Assembly: GCA_016218685.1 (NCBI GenBank)
Contig: JACRDD010000030.1
Coordinates: 1 to 45,778 of the forward strand
Length of the DNA: 45,778 bases
Source of the DNA: Desulfobacterales bacterium
Lineage (GTDB): Bacteria > Desulfobacterota > Desulfobacteria > Desulfobacterales > Desulfosarcinaceae
Direction: 5' to 3'
Shown: one piece after another, positions 42,573-45,778 of the stretch
Numbering within the stretch: the first letter of the stretch is position 1
Layout of the letters: each line of letters starts with the position of its first letter
The notes under the pieces: model-generated
The model's input: only the letters and a program-made list of their open reading frames with translations
What the model was told of the DNA's origin: nothing
The model's database searches: none
Position numbers and translations under genes: made by a program

Positions 42573-44899
42573 GGATTGAAAGCAAAGGCCGATCCATGAT
42601 CAAAGAGACGACCAATATAGAAAAAGCCATGCAGCAGATCCAGCGCACCAACAACACGCTGGAACAGCAGGCCCCCATTGCCTTCGATGAATTTTTGACC
42701 CAGGTCACCCAGCGGCCGGCCGCCCTGATCCGCAACGTCTTCCAGTTCTTCCACGACATGATCAAAGCCTACGTGGGTACCGGCGTCGACGAATACCCGG
42801 ACGATCCCGAGTCGATCAACTATGTGGACTACGACTGCACGCGATTGTTCGTCGAGGGTTCGGATCACCCCTTCTTCGCCGACCGCCTGTTCGCCAACCG
42901 CTTCATCCAGCAAGTGGAGAGCATGCGCCAGGGGTCCCAGCAGAACAAGATTTACATTTTCGACGGACCTCACGGCTGCGGCAAAAGCACCTTTCTGAAC
43001 AACCTGCTCACCCGATTCGAAGAGTACACCCATACCGACGAGGGCTGCCGCTACGAAACGGTCTGGCGCATCAATATGAGCGCCCTGGGCGGCCCTCCCA
43101 TGAGCGATGAAACCTTCAACATTCTGGAGAAATTGTTTCAACTGCAAAAAGAGTCTCAGCAAAGTCAGTATGACCGCATCAAATCGCGCATGCTGCAACA
43201 AAGTGGCGATCAATTCCTGGAGATCCCCTGCCCGAGCCATGACAATCCCTTGCTATTGATCCCCAAGGCGCGCCGGCGTGCTTTTCTGGACGATCTGTTT
43301 AAAAACGATGCCTTCAAGTACACCCTATTCACCGACAAGGAGTACGAATGGATCTTCAGCGACGTGCCGTGCACCATCTGTAGCTCCATGTACGATGCCC
43401 TGCTGCGGCGGCTCAAAGACCCCCTCAAGGTGTTCGACATGCTGTGGGCCAAACCCTACAGCGCCAATCGCCGCCTGGGCACGGGCGTCAGCGTCTTCAA
43501 CCCCGGCGACCCGCCGCTGAAGGAATCGGTGCTGACCAACGAAATGCTCCAGAACCGCATCAACCGGCTTTTCGGCGACAGCAATCAGGTGCACTACATC
43601 TTCTCGCGTTACGCCAAGACCCACCACGGACTCTACGCCCTGATGGACATCAAGTCCCACAACATCGAGCGCCTCATCGAGCTGCACAATATCGTTTCCG
43701 AGGGCGTCCACAAGGTCCGGGACGTGGAAGAGAACGTCAGCTCGCTGTTCGTGGCCTTGATGAACCCCGAGGACAAGAAGAACATCCAGAACATTCAGTC
43801 CTTTTCCGACCGCATCGCCTACATCAACATTTCCTATGTCCTGGATCATAACACCGAGGTGGACATCTACCGTGACATCTTCGGCCGCCATATCGACGAC
43901 GCCTTCCTGCCGCGCGTGCTGCACAACTTTGCCCGCGTGATCATCTCCTCGCGCCTGAGCCTGCGCTCCGAAGCCTTGCTCGAATGGATCGGTGACCCGG
44001 ACAAATACAGCCGCTACTGCGACAAGAATTTACAGTTGCTCAAGATGGAGATCTACACCGGCTATATCCCAACCTGGCTGAGCGAAGAGGACCGCAAAGG
44101 ACTGACGGCCAAACGCAGGCGGCGCATCATCGCCGAATCGGAGAACGAGGGCAAGCATGGTATCTCGGGCCGGGACGCCATCAAAATCTTCGGCGAGTTC
44201 CACACCGCCTTCGCCAAGGCTGACAATTTGATCGATATGTCCACCCTGGGCAAGTTCTTCCGCTCCAAAAAAGATCTGCGCGCCTCGATCCCCGACGGCT
44301 TCCTGGATTCGGTGCTGCACATGTACGATTACTCGGTGCTCCAGGAGGTCAAGGAATCGTTGTACTACTTCAACGAAGACCAGATCGCCGTGGAGATCCA
44401 GAACTACATGTTCGCCGTGAACTTCGAACTGGGCTCCACCGAAACCTGCCCCTACACCGGCGACAAGATCGAGATCACCGAGGAATACCTCAAGAACTTC
44501 GAACTGCGCATATTGGGGGGCAGCGCCCAGTTGGCGGAAAGAAAGTCGCTGCGCAAGGATGTCCAGAAGGAGTACGCCACCAAAACCTTGACCCAGGAAG
44601 TTCCCCGGGGCGGCAAGAGCCTGCGCAAAACCAGCTTGTTCGCCAAACTCAACGAACGCTACATCTATAATATCAAGGAGAAGGTGCTCGATCCCTTCCT
44701 GGAGAATGAAAACTTCCGGCGGGCAATCAAGGATTACGATGAGGATGATTTCAAGACCTACGACCGCAAGGTCCGCCAGGACGTCACCTACCTGATGAAC
44801 AACCTGACCTCCAAATACCGCTACACCTCCCAGGGCGCCAAGGCGGTATGCATCTACGTCATCGACAACGACCTGGCGCGGGTGTTCAAGACGCCGTAG
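42569..44899 (+). CDS. Second, divergent PrkA-like AAA+ protein
   Basis: This is a 776-residue protein with Walker A DGPHGCGKST (near residue 132). By hand alignment with the prkA product, GGIHFADE corresponds to HHGLYALMDIK (near 360): the Walker B aspartate is kept but the glutamate is Ile, while the sensor-1 Asn (ATSN against ALMN) is kept 39 residues on. A segment of about 120 residues (about 195-315, with CPCTIC-like cysteines) is inserted before it. The C-terminal region matches PrkA_C patterns (GRDAIKIFGEF, TCPYTGDKIEITEEYL). It may bind ATP but hydrolyse it poorly, acting as a regulatory partner of PrkA. ATG 42569 overlaps the spoVR stop; an ATG at 42596 with AAAGG upstream is an alternative start. 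Confidence 0.88.
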   Translation: MRIESKGRSMIKETTNIEKAMQQIQRTNNTLEQQAPIAFDEFLTQVTQRPAALIRNVFQFFHDMIKAYVGTGVDEYPDDPESINYVDYDCTRLFVEGSDHPFFADRLFANRFIQQVESMRQGSQQNKIYIFDGPHGCGKSTFLNNLLTRFEEYTHTDEGCRYETVWRINMSALGGPPMSDETFNILEKLFQLQKESQQSQYDRIKSRMLQQSGDQFLEIPCPSHDNPLLLIPKARRRAFLDDLFKNDAFKYTLFTDKEYEWIFSDVPCTICSSMYDALLRRLKDPLKVFDMLWAKPYSANRRLGTGVSVFNPGDPPLKESVLTNEMLQNRINRLFGDSNQVHYIFSRYAKTHHGLYALMDIKSHNIERLIELHNIVSEGVHKVRDVEENVSSLFVALMNPEDKKNIQNIQSFSDRIAYINISYVLDHNTEVDIYRDIFGRHIDDAFLPRVLHNFARVIISSRLSLRSEALLEWIGDPDKYSRYCDKNLQLLKMEIYTGYIPTWLSEEDRKGLTAKRRRRIIAESENEGKHGISGRDAIKIFGEFHTAFAKADNLIDMSTLGKFFRSKKDLRASIPDGFLDSVLHMYDYSVLQEVKESLYYFNEDQIAVEIQNYMFAVNFELGSTETCPYTGDKIEITEEYLKNFELRILGGSAQLAERKSLRKDVQKEYATKTLTQEVPRGGKSLRKTSLFAKLNERYIYNIKEKVLDPFLENENFRRAIKDYDEDDFKTYDRKVRQDVTYLMNNLTSKYRYTSQGAKAVCIYVIDNDLARVFKTP

Positions 44900-45379
44900 C
44901 CGGCGCCGGACCCTCCGAAACTTGGACCCAGTCCCCGAGCCGCAGCCATTTGGCGAAAGCGGCCTGGACCTGTTCGACCGTCAGGGCCGCAAGTGTTGCG
45001 CCGCCCGGGTGGTCTCGTCCAGGGGCAGATCCATTGCGGTGCGATAGATGAATCCTTGGGCGATGCTATCCAAGCCCATCAACCGCAGAGGGATTTCACG
45101 CAGCAGCATTGCTTTGGCCAGGTCCTGTTAAGCGATATCGACCGGCTGCGACTGCATGCGTTGAATGTTGCGCAGCACGATGGCCCGGGCTTTGGCGACA
45201 TTGGTTGGATCGCAAGCATACGCCACGCTGTATTCGGACCGACTCTTGCCGGCGTTCGTATCCTGGGAATGATGCCACTGAAACCAACCGGGCGCCGCCA
45301 CCGCCTGGCGCCGCTCCCGCACCAAGTCGTCCACGCTTTTGCGGAAAACGGGGTGACTAGTGCGTGTCGGTTTAGGCAT
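44886..45379 (-). pseudogene. Remnant of an M16 peptidase gene (C-terminal end)
   Basis: Read on the minus strand, YSVAYACDPTNVAKARAIV, then IQRMQSQPVD, a TAA stop (45130-45128), then AKAMLLREIPL, GLDSIAQGFIYR, LPLDETTRAA, a frameshift near 45000, and LTVEQVQAAFAKWLR with DWVQVSEGP follow the order of the C-terminus of M16 (pitrilysin/zinc protease) peptidases. The catalytic N-terminal half (HxxEH) is absent, and the first about 35 residues are only weakly similar. With one stop, one frameshift and loss of the 5' part, this is a decayed gene. Its 3' end overlaps the second prkA-like gene by 14 nt, tail to tail. Confidence 0.75.
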
Positions 45380-45778
45380 GTTTCCTCCCTAAGCAACGTT
45401 GGCGCCCGGGCGCATCAGGGGCCATGGTTAAACCCTAATGCCGCGCCGGGCATTACGCTATCGGTGAGGCGCCTATTATTGCGTAGGACCGCTCCTCGCG
45501 TTGGTGTCGGCAGTTGTCCCACATCGATGCAGCCCTCTGGTGATCTTTTAAAGCTGCCCCGGGCTTCGAACCTCCACACAGGCGAAGCAAAATGAGTAGA
45601 TAAGCCTACAGAGTGCCGAGCGGACCTGTGTGGATCTTTAGCTAGTGTCCATCCACGATCGTAACTACTTGTAACGGATAAAAAAAGCGCATTTTGCGCT
45701 GGCATTTTACTACTCGCTGTAGTATATCGGATAGCGCCAACCAACCGATAATGCAACGAAAGCAGAAAAGGGGCCAGA
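45380..45778. other. Right-end region without a recognisable gene
   Basis: About 400 nt hold no gene I can support. A 113-codon minus-strand frame (45415-45756) has no ribosome site and no recognisable pattern. The base composition is lower in GC than the rest of the window toward the right edge. One small terminator-like hairpin is present (45686-45700). Confidence 0.45.
45686..45700 (-). terminator. Probable terminator of a minus-strand transcript entering from the right
   Basis: A 6-bp stem AGCGCA (45686-45691) with TGCGCT (45695-45700) and a 3-nt loop is followed on the minus strand by a run of six to seven Ts (45686-45680). This suggests a gene just beyond the window edge transcribed toward the left. 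Confidence 0.5.

Noticed and set aside
45415..45756. 113-codon minus-strand reading frame at the right end
   Set aside because: No ribosome site, no recognisable domain, and a terminator-like hairpin lies inside it.

Overview
The window reads as chromosomal DNA of a GC-rich Gram-negative anaerobe, most likely a fatty-acid- and formate-using sulfate reducer of the Desulfobacterota. I infer this from the combination of a TamA/TamB outer-membrane pair, EtfBA beside a membrane Fe-S oxidoreductase of the ETF:menaquinone type, a formate dehydrogenase and a DsrK/HdrD-like protein that both need selenocysteine, a CooC-type ATPase, and a PrkA/YeaH/SpoVR operon. There is no rRNA gene, and I recognised no tRNA gene, CRISPR array, phage or intact insertion sequence.

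Layout. 1-1551: a LysM protein cut by the window edge and a small ABM-fold protein. 1962-6749: a same-strand run of CooC-like ATPase, Ski2-like helicase, DgkA and PepA, tightly packed or overlapping, closed by a hairpin shared with a 48-residue twin-CX3C protein. 7258-10210: two convergent membrane-protein genes (zinc-ribbon protein and rhomboid protease) that share a homologous C-terminal helical domain. 10304-12732: an orphan solute-binding protein and a chemoreceptor. 12862-19892: tamA and tamB, overlapping by 4 nt.

20009-28642 is a fatty-acid activation and oxidation region: emo-etfB-etfA on the minus strand, fadD divergent on the plus strand, and a tetR-acyl-CoA dehydrogenase operon. Two matching TGAATGA-N4-TCATTCA operators overlap the promoter regions of emo-etfBA and tetR-acd. 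Their sequence, and the regulator's recognition helix, resemble the Bacillus FadR (YsiA) system. FadD activates fatty acids, the dehydrogenase oxidises acyl-CoA, EtfAB takes the electrons and the Emo protein passes them to the quinone pool.

28931-33277: two convergent selenoprotein genes, each with an in-frame TGA followed at the expected distance by a SECIS-like hairpin. 33414-37004: VanZ-like protein, ThrRS and RNase D. 37365-44899: a four-gene operon PrkA - YeaH/DUF444 - SpoVR - second PrkA-like ATPase. The second ATPase keeps a P-loop, but by my hand alignment the Walker B glutamate is isoleucine; this is the best candidate for an under-described system. The right end (44886-45379) carries a decayed 3' end of an M16 peptidase gene, then sequence without recognisable genes.
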